Under the pieces are notes generated by a model. It was not told the DNA's origin. It saw only the letters and a program-made list of their open reading frames with translations, and did no database searches. Shown here one piece after another: positions 36,864 to 45,676 of a stretch of 64,000 bases of DNA. This DNA comes from Candidatus Gastranaerophilales bacterium. GTDB lineage: Bacteria > Cyanobacteriota > Vampirovibrionia > Gastranaerophilales > Gastranaerophilaceae. The DNA lies in assembly GCA_947588745.1 (NCBI GenBank), contig CANPYW010000010.1:1-64000 (forward strand), read 5' to 3'. Numbering within the stretch: position 1 is the first letter of the stretch; each line of letters begins with the position of its first letter. A program made the translations under genes and the position numbers.

Positions 36864-37802
36864 GTGCCGAGAAAAAAGTGTATTGAAATTGTTTTGGATG
36901 TCGAAACAACAGGCTTGGATTATACAAAAGAACGTATGGTCGAATTTGCTGCAATAAGGCTTGAAAATGGGAAAATAAAAGACAGGTTTGAATCTTTGAT
37001 TAATCCTGAGCAGCATATCAGAAAATCCAGTATAGCAATTCACGGAATTACCGAGGATGATGTTAAAGATGCTCCGACGGAAGCCGAAATTATGCCGAAA
37101 ATTCTTGAATTTATAGGTGATTTTCCTATCGTTGCCCATAATGCTATTTTTGATTATTCATTTATTAACGAAGCCAGTATAAGACAGACGGGAAACCCCA
37201 TTACAAATCCCCGTATTGATTCACAAATGATGTTTAAAGAAGTATATCCCGAAATTGAATCTTGCGGATTGGAAAGTTTAATGAATAAATTCAATGTCGA
37301 ATATTCCACAAGACATAGAGCAATGGCAGATACAGAGGGTCTTGCACTTGCATATCCGGCATTAAAAAAACTTTACGAGAAAAAATATGCCTGGCAAATT
37401 CAGCAATTTGATAATATTGATTACCTTTTTGAAAGATATTTGCGTATTCAACAGACCGTACAAATTATGCAGTCTGAAATGCAGGATTTAAAGTCGGTTT
37501 TCAGATTATATTTTGAAAAAGGCGGCGAAAGTATTCATTCTCCTAACGGTGAAACCCTTATTTATCAGTCAAAACAATCATATAATTATGATTTTGCCGA
37601 AATTAAAGATGTTTTGGATGAAATAGGTGCACTCACAAAAGCAGTAAAGCTTAATAATAACTTTGTAGACAGGCTTATTGCTTCGGGAAGCATTTCAAAA
37701 GAAACAAAAGAAAAACTTGCAGCAGCACGACAAATGTTAACCGAAACAAGAAATTTACACATAATTAAATCATCAGAGAATAAAAAACCCGAACACGTTT
37801 AG
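36864..37802 (+). CDS. DnaQ-like (Pol III epsilon-type) 3'-5' exonuclease
   Basis: 312 residues from GTG at 36864, chosen because AGGGAG lies 7 nt upstream; the frame is open to an ATG at 36768 whose 32 extra residues look non-coding. VLDVETTGLD (Exo I), GITEDDV, VAHNAIFDYSF (Exo II) and HRAMADTEGLA (Exo III, DEDDh type with His) are present. The C-terminal 130 residues carry no recognised domain and are largely helical. It may proofread or act in repair. Its stop overlaps the stop of the convergent gene at 37799. Confidence 0.85.
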   Translation: MPRKKCIEIVLDVETTGLDYTKERMVEFAAIRLENGKIKDRFESLINPEQHIRKSSIAIHGITEDDVKDAPTEAEIMPKILEFIGDFPIVAHNAIFDYSFINEASIRQTGNPITNPRIDSQMMFKEVYPEIESCGLESLMNKFNVEYSTRHRAMADTEGLALAYPALKKLYEKKYAWQIQQFDNIDYLFERYLRIQQTVQIMQSEMQDLKSVFRLYFEKGGESIHSPNGETLIYQSKQSYNYDFAEIKDVLDEIGALTKAVKLNNNFVDRLIASGSISKETKEKLAAARQMLTETRNLHIIKSSENKKPEHV

Positions 37803-38749
37803 CATGCCTGTGTATCAACTTTTACAATGTTATTCATATAAAATTTTGTAAAATATTTTAAAACAGGTCTTTGAATTTTCAGATTAGCAAACCCCATAAC
37901 TCTTCCGTCTTTACACACAATATAAATAGAGTTTGCCGTTTTTTTAACTATAGTTGAGGGTTTTTTATTTAAGATTTTAGAATACATTTTGTAATCTTTA
38001 AAAGTAAAAAATTCGTTTTTATAACAAATAAAACAATTCAGCCATGGGTTTAAAGCCCTAATTCTCCGGTTTATTTGTTCGGAGGTTTCTTTTTCAAAGT
38101 TAAGTATTGCATCAGATAAACCGACGTGATGATAATATGTTGCCTGTGTTTCATTTTGGCTTATTGGTTTTTTAAGTTTTATATCAAAATTATTAAGCAA
38201 AAATTGAAGTTCTTTTTGAGCGGCAATGCAGCAGCGTGCTTTTAAAGAAGCACCTGTGTCGTCAGGAAAAATGTTAACTTCTTTTTGATGAAGAATTGCC
38301 CCGGTATCATAATTCACATCCATTAAATGAAACGTAACACCCGTTATTGTTTCACCGTTTAAAATTGTCATTATATAAGGGTTTGGGCCTCTATATTTTG
38401 GTAAAAGTGACGGATGAACATTAATACAAGCTATTTTAGGAGTATTTATAGTTTGCATTGAAAACTTTTCACTCCACGAACCGACTATTAACAAGTCAAC
38501 ATTGTTTATTTTCAGAAAATTCCTAAATTCATCGGAATTAACACTTCTTGCCTTTATATCGGTTAAATTATTTTTTAAAATAAACTTATAATCATTAGAC
38601 GGACTGAATTTATCACAATAAAATTTCATAAAAGGTGACAACATAACATTATCGTGTCTGTATACACCAGCTAAATTATGATTTGAAGCCAAAACCGCTT
38701 TTACAAGCGACTGGAACATCCGTCCGTAACCAACAACTACAATATTCAT
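37799..38749 (-). CDS. methionyl-tRNA formyltransferase-like protein
   Basis: 316 residues. NVHPSLLPKYRGPNP carries the catalytic Asn-His of the formyltransferase fold, and DVNYDTGAIL the Asp. A C-terminal RIRALNPWLN segment matches the Fmt C-terminal domain. It could be Fmt itself, formylating initiator Met-tRNA, but HPSLLPKYRGPNP differs from the usual HASLLP form, so another formyl transfer is possible. No Shine-Dalgarno is seen; TTGATT, 17 nt, TATAAT lie 7 nt before the ATG, suggesting a leaderless mRNA. Confidence 0.75.
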   Translation of the reverse strand: MNIVVVGYGRMFQSLVKAVLASNHNLAGVYRHDNVMLSPFMKFYCDKFSPSNDYKFILKNNLTDIKARSVNSDEFRNFLKINNVDLLIVGSWSEKFSMQTINTPKIACINVHPSLLPKYRGPNPYIMTILNGETITGVTFHLMDVNYDTGAILHQKEVNIFPDDTGASLKARCCIAAQKELQFLLNNFDIKLKKPISQNETQATYYHHVGLSDAILNFEKETSEQINRRIRALNPWLNCFICYKNEFFTFKDYKMYSKILNKKPSTIVKKTANSIYIVCKDGRVMGFANLKIQRPVLKYFTKFYMNNIVKVDTQAC

Positions 38750-38756
38750 AGTTAAT

Positions 38757-38785
38757 ATTATATTTCAATTATTATAAAAAATCAA
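38757..38785 (-). promoter_or_regulatory. promoter placing transcription start at the ATG of the Fmt-like gene
   Basis: On the minus strand TTGATT and TATAAT are 17 nt apart, with 7 nt between TATAAT and the ATG. The geometry matches the PanE-like gene promoter. Confidence 0.55.
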
Positions 38786-38901
38786 AATTAAAACTTTAAT
38801 TAATGTAAAATAAGTATTAGTTTTTGTAAAAATAAAAAGATAGAATGTTATTATAAAACTTATTTTCAATTACAATATCATTAAATGATAAAGGAGTTTC
38901 T

Positions 38902-39531
38902 TTGAACGATAATTTTGATAATCTTGAAACAACAATGCGCAAGTCATCAGTAATACAAGAAAGAATGGGGCTTGTATCTGGACACATGTATAAACAGTTT
39001 TTAGAGTATCAGCAATCAAGTACAAATACTCTTATACTTTTTGACAAAATGGTTGAGAATATGGCACTTACTGTTGACTACCTAAAACAGTCATTCAGCA
39101 TGAGAGGTATTCCGACGGAAAATATTTATTACAAATATGACAGACAAATGCATATTGCACTTATTAATATTCTTTGGCATTCCATAAGTTTTATATTTAA
39201 CACGAAAGATAAGCCTAAAGCACTTCATCGTGAAAAAGACGGCCCTTTATTTACGGGCAGAATTATTGCTATAAAAGGTATAATCCCCGAACTTTCGCAA
39301 GGCTATAACGAAGAAACCGAACAAAAATTACTGGATTTGGAAGTGGCTTCTTTGTACGTTCCTGCTGATAAAAACGGCAAAGCAATTATAAAAATAAGAC
39401 ATCTCGGCAATCAAGAGTTCTACATTAACCAAATGGACGCTTCACGTGAGTTTTTATTACGGGTTATCGAAACAGTATGCGGCGGCGGTAATTATCATAA
39501 AGAGGGTTCAAGGGTTACAATAAGCATTTAA
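38902..39531 (+). CDS. conserved-looking protein of unknown function
   Basis: 209 residues starting with TTG; AAGGAG (38891-38896) is 5 nt upstream. No signal peptide or membrane segment. The N-terminal 80 residues are predicted helical, with KQFLEYQQSSTNTLILFDK; the C-terminal part looks beta-rich, with IKIRHLGNQEFYINQMD. Met-rich N-terminus. I do not recognise the family. It stands alone between convergent and divergent genes. Confidence 0.65.
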   Translation: MNDNFDNLETTMRKSSVIQERMGLVSGHMYKQFLEYQQSSTNTLILFDKMVENMALTVDYLKQSFSMRGIPTENIYYKYDRQMHIALINILWHSISFIFNTKDKPKALHREKDGPLFTGRIIAIKGIIPELSQGYNEETEQKLLDLEVASLYVPADKNGKAIIKIRHLGNQEFYINQMDASREFLLRVIETVCGGGNYHKEGSRVTISI

Positions 39532-39559
39532 CGAAATTACGGCCGAATTTTGCATTTGT

Positions 39560-40351
39560 TTACAAGTTATTTTCTTCTTTGGAATTCTGTTTTTTTAGCT
39601 CTTGTTTCGCTTGTTTCCATAGTTCATCCCATTCTTCGAGCGAGAGTTCTTCCAAGCATTTTGAGGCATTTTCTTCCATTATCCTAAAACGCTTCATAAA
39701 TTTCTTATTAGCTTTTAATAAAGCTTGTTCCGCATCAATTTTATGCCATCTTGCAAGATTAACAATACCGAATAAAATATCACCGAGTTCTTCTTCTTTT
39801 TCTTCTTTGGTTTTTGCGGATTTAAACTCTTGAAATTCCGAATTAATGCAATCGTACAGAGAATTTTCATCGGGCCATTCAAAGCCTGCTTTTACCGCTT
39901 TTTTACTGATTTTTTGAGCACTCATTAAAGCGGCTTGTGATTTTGACACACCATCCATTAAGGATTTACGATGTTTTTTCTCTTCTTTTTTAATTTTTTC
40001 CCAATTATTTAGAATATCTTCCGTAGAATTAACTTTTACATTTCCGAAAACATGCGGATGTCTGTGAATGAGTTTTTCCGAAATTCCTTTAGCAACATCT
40101 TCTATATCAAATATATTCGATTCTTTCGCTATTTGCGAGTGAAGAACCACCTGTAATAAAACATCTCCCAATTCTTCACGAATATGCGGATAATCATTGT
40201 CATCAATCGCATCAACCGCTTCATAAGCTTCTTCAATCATATTGCTTTTAAGCGAAGAATGGGTTTGTTCTCTATCCCATTTACAGCCGTTTTCACTTCT
40301 TAAAATTTCAATTATTTCTATTAATCTTTCCAAATTGGGATAATTTTTCAT
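39560..40351 (-). CDS. mazG: nucleoside triphosphate pyrophosphohydrolase MazG
   Basis: 263 residues, the full two-domain length. LRSENGCKWDREQTHSSLK and the EExxE metal motifs (MIEEAYEAVDAID, REELGDVLLQ and KEEELGDILFGI) are present. It hydrolyses NTPs to NMPs and pyrophosphate to clear damaged nucleotides. The start overlaps the hisG stop by one base, so they are coupled. Confidence 0.93.
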   Translation of the reverse strand: MKNYPNLERLIEIIEILRSENGCKWDREQTHSSLKSNMIEEAYEAVDAIDDNDYPHIREELGDVLLQVVLHSQIAKESNIFDIEDVAKGISEKLIHRHPHVFGNVKVNSTEDILNNWEKIKKEEKKHRKSLMDGVSKSQAALMSAQKISKKAVKAGFEWPDENSLYDCINSEFQEFKSAKTKEEKEEELGDILFGIVNLARWHKIDAEQALLKANKKFMKRFRIMEENASKCLEELSLEEWDELWKQAKQELKKQNSKEENNL

Positions 40352-41217
40352 TATTTCACCATTTGATCAACCGTCATTATTAAAATACCCTGTCCGCCGA
40401 GTTTTTTCAGCTTATCTATACTGTCAAACACCTTATCGGCATCCACAACAACGTGCATTACAACATTCTTATCATCCCCTGCAAGTGTCATAATGGTAGG
40501 TGATGAAAGCCCCGGCAAAAAGCTTCTTATTTCATCCAGCGAGCTTTTTGGCACATGTGCCATTAAATATTTTTTTTGTCTTGCATCTATAACGGATTTT
40601 ATTGCTCTCAATACAGATTGAGTTTTTTCTCTTTTATATTCGTTCAAATTTTTATTTGATATTACAATTGCGGTTGACTCCAAAATTTTATCTATTATTC
40701 TCAATTTATTAGATTTTAAAGTTGAACCTGACGAGGTAATATCAACCACAACATCCGAAAGCCCCAATCTCGGAGTGATTTCCGTAGCACCCGAAACTTC
40801 TATAATTTTTGGGGTTTTACCCAGTTTTTCGAAATATTCTCTCGCTATATTGGGAAAAGATGTTGCAACTTTAAGATTTTGAGGCAAATCGCTCGATTTT
40901 TGATAACAGTCCTCTTCTTTAACCGCAACTACCATTTCGCAATATCCGAAATCTAAATCCATTATTTTATCAACATTTGATTTTAGTTCGGTTAAGATAT
41001 CAAACCCTGTAAAACCTACATCCGCTATGCCGTTTTCCACAAACATAGGTATATCCTGAGTCCTTACAAAAATTATGGAATATTGCTTATCTTTTGTTGT
41101 AACCTGTAAAGTCCTTTCATCTTTAGACGGAAACACCATGCCTGCAGAATTTAATAAATCGTATATTTTTTCGGATAACCTTCCTTTATTAGGAATAGCG
41201 ATATTTAAAACTTCCAT
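40351..41217 (-). CDS. hisG: ATP phosphoribosyltransferase, long form (HisG)
   Basis: 288 residues. IAIPNKGRLSEKIYDLLN at the start and VVDITSSGSTLKSN (the PRPP loop) near residue 160 are HisG hallmarks. The last 75 residues form the regulatory ACT-like domain (SSPTIMTLAGD...HVVVDAD), so this is the long, self-regulated form and needs no HisZ. It starts histidine biosynthesis. No other his gene is in the window. Confidence 0.95.
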   Translation of the reverse strand: MEVLNIAIPNKGRLSEKIYDLLNSAGMVFPSKDERTLQVTTKDKQYSIIFVRTQDIPMFVENGIADVGFTGFDILTELKSNVDKIMDLDFGYCEMVVAVKEEDCYQKSSDLPQNLKVATSFPNIAREYFEKLGKTPKIIEVSGATEITPRLGLSDVVVDITSSGSTLKSNKLRIIDKILESTAIVISNKNLNEYKREKTQSVLRAIKSVIDARQKKYLMAHVPKSSLDEIRSFLPGLSSPTIMTLAGDDKNVVMHVVVDADKVFDSIDKLKKLGGQGILIMTVDQMVK

Positions 41218-41288
41218 AATTCACACCCTGTTAATTAATTTAATATTTTGTTTAATAAAATTATACAACAAAATAATCACAATTAATT

Positions 41289-42698
41289 TTACATTAAGCT
41301 GTCATTGTTATTTAAAGTAATTACAACGTCACTTGATTCGCAGAAATTTCTAACCGGAGAATGTGTATATGTAAAGTTAGCTATTTGAGGAACTTTTTCT
41401 TGCATTTGTCTAATAGTATCTATAGATAACTGGGAATTATAGCCTATGATTTTAGTATCGGAAATTTTTTCTGAATGTCCGTTACAATTAACCTCATATC
41501 CGGCGGCTTTTAATTCATCACGAATTGACATGGCTTCAATTTCTTTGGGTTTGGAATACATCAAACCAACAGTTATATTACTTTCGGTTGATACATCTTT
41601 TTGCCTGTATATAAGCCTGTTAATAACATTTTGAGTTTTTTCAGGGTCTAAAATCCAATAACTTACCATACCTTTTTTATTGGGTGCTCCCGGAAGCATC
41701 ATGAATTCTACTTTATTCAGGTCAATTTCGTGTGCAATAGAAGCATATTGGGATAATTGGTACAAATTCAAATCAGACCTTGTATATAATCCTGCTATTT
41801 TTAAAGCTTCGGGAATTTTTCTTAAAGTATCGGGTGATTTTAACTGTTCTAAAAGAGCTTTTATGAATTTTTGTTGTCTGTGTACACGTCCTATATCACC
41901 ATGCATATCTTTTCTAAATCTTAAATATTCTTCAGCCTGTTTACCATTTAAGACGTAATCTCCTTTATTAAAATCGACATGTAATTTAGCGGTATTATCG
42001 TGATAATGCATATTTTGGTCAATATGAATAGGAACTCCACCAATTACATCTATAATTTTACGTACACCTTCGGCATTAATGACTATATAGTTATGTATTT
42101 TAATTCCGAAAGTTTCTTCAATTGTCTTTTTGGTTAAATCGATGCCGCCTAAAGCATAAGCTGCATTAATTTTATTTATGCCTTGAGCATCTGCCAAATA
42201 TACTTTACTGTCACGAGGAATGGAAATAGCATTTATGCTTTTCCCATGCAAATCAACACTTAATACAATCATAGTATCCGAACGCACACCGGAGAATGGA
42301 AGTGTATCAGGCCCGTTGGAATCAACACCCAAAAGAAGAATGTTTTGATATCGGCTTAACATTTTAAAACTGAATTTAGAAGGAGCTAAATCGAGTTTAT
42401 CACTATGTCCTAAAGCAAATTTTCCGCCCGTTAATTCGTCAATTTTAAGCAAAATGCTGTCATAATTATTTATTGTGTGCAGAGTTAAAAGAGTTAACAA
42501 AACCATGAAAACCATTAACAAAATCAGTTTTAAAAAATTAAATCTGCCTTTTTTTCTGTTTTTGTGTTTTTCCTTCTTGTCTTTTTTGTCTTTATTATCT
42601 TTACTATCTCTATTATCTTCCTCATCATTATCATGTTTGGATTTTTTATATTTTAAAAAAATACTGTATTGTTCGTCTTTATCTTTTAACTCTGCCAT
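41289..42698 (-). CDS. LCP (LytR-CpsA-Psr) family glycopolymer transferase
   Basis: 469 residues. A highly charged cytoplasmic tail (Lys/Asp repeats to about residue 48), one membrane segment (about 53-72) and the LCP domain follow. The pyrophosphate-binding residues are visible in RSDTMIVLSV, SIPRDSKV, KINAAYA and RFRKD...DIGRVHRQQ. A C-terminal LytR_C-like domain (VGLMYSKPKEIEAMS) completes it. LCP enzymes attach glycopolymers to peptidoglycan or other carriers. AGGAT precedes the ATG. Its presence in a diderm fits the cyanobacteria-like lineage. Confidence 0.9.
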   Translation of the reverse strand: MAELKDKDEQYSIFLKYKKSKHDNDEEDNRDSKDNKDKKDKKEKHKNRKKGRFNFLKLILLMVFMVLLTLLTLHTINNYDSILLKIDELTGGKFALGHSDKLDLAPSKFSFKMLSRYQNILLLGVDSNGPDTLPFSGVRSDTMIVLSVDLHGKSINAISIPRDSKVYLADAQGINKINAAYALGGIDLTKKTIEETFGIKIHNYIVINAEGVRKIIDVIGGVPIHIDQNMHYHDNTAKLHVDFNKGDYVLNGKQAEEYLRFRKDMHGDIGRVHRQQKFIKALLEQLKSPDTLRKIPEALKIAGLYTRSDLNLYQLSQYASIAHEIDLNKVEFMMLPGAPNKKGMVSYWILDPEKTQNVINRLIYRQKDVSTESNITVGLMYSKPKEIEAMSIRDELKAAGYEVNCNGHSEKISDTKIIGYNSQLSIDTIRQMQEKVPQIANFTYTHSPVRNFCESSDVVITLNNNDSLM

Positions 42699-42787
42699 TG
42701 TCTTATCCTATTAATATTAACAATATTTTACTTCAAAATATATAAAAAAAATATCATATAAAAGGGTAATTTTTATTTTAAATAAAA

Positions 42788-42818
42788 AAATATTTCCGCC
42801 TTGAATGCAAGAATATTT
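42788..42818 (-). terminator. possible terminator after the activase gene
   Basis: Bulged hairpin: AAATATT with AATATTT outside and CTTG with CAAG inside, with a T-rich tract on the minus strand after it. Confidence 0.35.
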
Positions 42819-42828
42819 TAATTATTTA

Positions 42829-43824
42829 TTAACCGATATCCCATCTTCCGCACGTACCGCCCCAACGAGCAATAATTTTATCAGATTTATTATTCAATTC
42901 ATGAGATGTAATTTCACCTTCCACAATTGTGATAATTTCGCAATTGTTGGAGCAGCCACTGCATTGGTTTGTATACGAATTAAATGACATTTGACCTACT
43001 TCAAATCCTTTAAATTTAGTTTTTGTTTCATTAAACTGATAATTTTCCATGGCTAAAAGTGCCGCACCAATTGCCCCCATTGTTTGATGATTATTGGGAA
43101 CAACAACTTTAGTGTTTAAAGCTTCTTCAAATGCTTTTACCATGCCGGAATTTGTGGCAACACCGCCCTGAAAAGTAACAATCGGCAATATTTCTTTGCC
43201 TAATGCAAGATTACTCAAATAATTTCTTACAAGAGCCTGACACAATCCGTACAGTAAATCTTCTACGGGATAACCCAATTGTTGTTTATGAATTAAGTCA
43301 CTTTCGGCAAAAACGCCGCATCTGCCGGCAATTCTGGCGGGAGATGTTGATTTTAGTGCAATATCTCCGAAGTTTTCTATCGGAACATTTAATCTTGAAG
43401 CCTGTTGGTCAAGAAAGCTTCCCGTACCTGCGGCACATACCGTATTCATGGCGAAATCGGTAACAATACCGTCACGAAGTATGATAATTTTACTGTCCTG
43501 TCCGCCTATTTCAAGAATTGTTTGAACTCCGGGTACATAAGTGCTTGCTGCGACAGCATGAGCCGTAATTTCATTTTTAACCACATCCGCACCGACCAAA
43601 GCACCTGCCAGATTTCTTCCAGAACCTGTTGTACCTACGCCCAATATATTATATTCCAGTTTTGCCTGACTCATAAGGTTTCTTAATGATGTTTGAACAG
43701 CAACTACAGGTTTCCCCGATGTTCTTGTCATAAATCCGTCAACAAACTTGCCGTTTTCATCTACAATAGCGGCTTTTGTCGTAACGGAACCGACATCTAT
43801 ACCTAAAAATGAATTTAATGACAT
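42829..43824 (-). CDS. acyl-CoA dehydratase activase-like ATPase (BadF/BadG/HgdC family)
   Basis: 331 residues of the ASKHA fold. GIDVGSVTTKAAIV is the ATP-binding loop. NTVCAAGTGSFLD and GRCGVFAESD carry the two cysteines that hold the bridging [4Fe-4S] cluster in HgdC. The C-terminus adds CSGCSNNC and a final GGTCGRWDIG, not needed in HgdC. No dehydratase subunits are encoded nearby, so its client is unknown. GAGGG precedes the ATG. Confidence 0.85.
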   Translation of the reverse strand: MSLNSFLGIDVGSVTTKAAIVDENGKFVDGFMTRTSGKPVVAVQTSLRNLMSQAKLEYNILGVGTTGSGRNLAGALVGADVVKNEITAHAVAASTYVPGVQTILEIGGQDSKIIILRDGIVTDFAMNTVCAAGTGSFLDQQASRLNVPIENFGDIALKSTSPARIAGRCGVFAESDLIHKQQLGYPVEDLLYGLCQALVRNYLSNLALGKEILPIVTFQGGVATNSGMVKAFEEALNTKVVVPNNHQTMGAIGAALLAMENYQFNETKTKFKGFEVGQMSFNSYTNQCSGCSNNCEIITIVEGEITSHELNNKSDKIIARWGGTCGRWDIG

Positions 43825-43975
43825 TAAAAATCCCTCTCTCTAATCTATATTATTCTACTAAAAACATAACATATCTTACAGAAATTTTGTAAAAATATAT
43901 GAATAAATCCGTTCAAATTGTCAATTTTACTAATTTTTCGCTTTAAATTTAATTAGTAAAGGAATTATATGCTTG

Positions 43976-45676
43976 ATGAAAAATATTTTTTCTTTCTATA
44001 CATCATACAGAAATAATATTAACGAATACAACAAACTGAACGGTGAAGCGGAACTGAAAGCAAATAAACAAAAAAGCGAAACTGTTCTAAAGAATTCTAA
44101 CGCCGAAATTTTGAAACAAAAAGCTAAAATAATTGCCGAACCTTTACTTGTTGCGGATAATTACGAACACGAAAAAGCGGAAGATTCCGAAACGTTTTAT
44201 CAAACCTGCAATATAGAGCTTTTATCTGCCGTAACAGCCATTGCCGCCATGCCTGCGGCAATAACCAAAATAATTCCGTTTTTAAATAAACATCCAAATA
44301 ATAATATTGAAAAAAATCTTGCAGCCAAACTAAATTCATATAAAAACGGTTCCATTAAAATTTTAGGCAAAAAAATCGGGTTGCCAAAGCTTATGACAGC
44401 CGCTTCCGCAGTATTGAGCATTATAATTTATGCCGCAGGCATAAAAAAATCCATGCAATCACAGCTGGGATTAATAAGAAAATCGAGCTTTGATGCTTCC
44501 CAAAATATTATTAATCAACCTGAAATGTATGCAATTCTTACACCCGAACAAAACGAACAAGTTACGAAAGCGGCTGAAAATTCAATCAGGCAATTTTCCG
44601 TCGTAGATAAAATTAAAGATAAAGCAAATATTAAGTCATCTTTTGACTCGGTAAGAGAATATAACGGTAATCATAAGCTATACATACAAAAGAAAAACGA
44701 ATATTTAAACTCATTAGAAAAAAATTCAAACTCCAAATATTCCGACTCTCAAGAACAGGAAGCCAAAGAAAATCAACAATTGTATGAAAATATGCTTAAA
44801 AATGTCGAGTATAATTCTTTAGAAAAATTAAGAAAAATAGAAACCATTTCAAATATTGCATATTCATCCTTATTTACGGGCGGATTTTTGGAATATCTTA
44901 TAACGGACAAATTGGTTGATGTTCTGCATATAAAAAATAAACCGCTTCAATGCGTTATAAAATTCGGAGCTCCTTTATTAACGTACTTATTAATGAACAA
45001 AAACATATCAGACATTGAAAACAAGGCAATACTTGCCACAAAGTATAAAAATTTAAAAAACTTTACGGAAAATCCTGCTCAATATGATATGTATGATGAA
45101 ACGGTAAACCAAAGTCCCATTGAGTTTATAAAATCAACGATTAAAGATATGAAAGAATATGATAAATTCTCTCAGACGGAACTGCCTAAAATTAAAACAA
45201 AACTTCAGGCAAAAAAGACTCTTGAGCTTTCATCAAAACAATTAAAAGATGCTAAAATTATGCAAAAAAATACATCTATGGTTTTAAACAAGCACAGAGA
45301 AAATATATACAATCAATCGGTAGGCATAAAATCTCTTTCCGAAACCATTTTAGGCCCTGTTGATATTATTGCAACCGCAGCCGGCGGCTTTTTAGGCTCT
45401 AAACTTGCGGAATTTTTATTGCACAAAAACCAAAAAAACAAATTCTCCGGTTTATTAAAAGGGTTAGGTGCGGTTATAACCTTTATTCCCGCAGCAATTC
45501 TTGAAGCTAAACTTACAAAACAACAAAAACTTTCCGAAAAAACAGCAACGGCAATGACTATTAACAGTTTGAAAGATGAAAAAAAATTTGCGGATAATTT
45601 CGCCTCCGATACTTATACCAATTTAAAACTGCCCGGAAAAAACGGTATTTTCAGTGAATTTAATATTCATAACTAA
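43976..45676 (+). CDS. large protein of unknown function with hydrophobic segments
   Basis: 566 residues from ATG 43976 (a TTG sits one codon before). Hydrophobic, possibly membrane, segments lie near residues 78-95, 135-155, 288-330 and 450-510. The rest is Lys/Glu/Asn-rich, with long helices. No known motif is recognised. AAAGGA is better spaced for an ATG at 43969 in another frame, which opens a 15-codon peptide overlapping this start; see findings. Its 3' end overlaps the convergent gene at 45673 by 4 nt. Confidence 0.6.
   Translation: MKNIFSFYTSYRNNINEYNKLNGEAELKANKQKSETVLKNSNAEILKQKAKIIAEPLLVADNYEHEKAEDSETFYQTCNIELLSAVTAIAAMPAAITKIIPFLNKHPNNNIEKNLAAKLNSYKNGSIKILGKKIGLPKLMTAASAVLSIIIYAAGIKKSMQSQLGLIRKSSFDASQNIINQPEMYAILTPEQNEQVTKAAENSIRQFSVVDKIKDKANIKSSFDSVREYNGNHKLYIQKKNEYLNSLEKNSNSKYSDSQEQEAKENQQLYENMLKNVEYNSLEKLRKIETISNIAYSSLFTGGFLEYLITDKLVDVLHIKNKPLQCVIKFGAPLLTYLLMNKNISDIENKAILATKYKNLKNFTENPAQYDMYDETVNQSPIEFIKSTIKDMKEYDKFSQTELPKIKTKLQAKKTLELSSKQLKDAKIMQKNTSMVLNKHRENIYNQSVGIKSLSETILGPVDIIATAAGGFLGSKLAEFLLHKNQKNKFSGLLKGLGAVITFIPAAILEAKLTKQQKLSEKTATAMTINSLKDEKKFADNFASDTYTNLKLPGKNGIFSEFNIHN

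Noticed and set aside
42580-42640. Possible short tandem repeat in the charged tail of the LCP gene
   Set aside because: Approximate Lys/Asp codon repetition only; no exact repeat unit.
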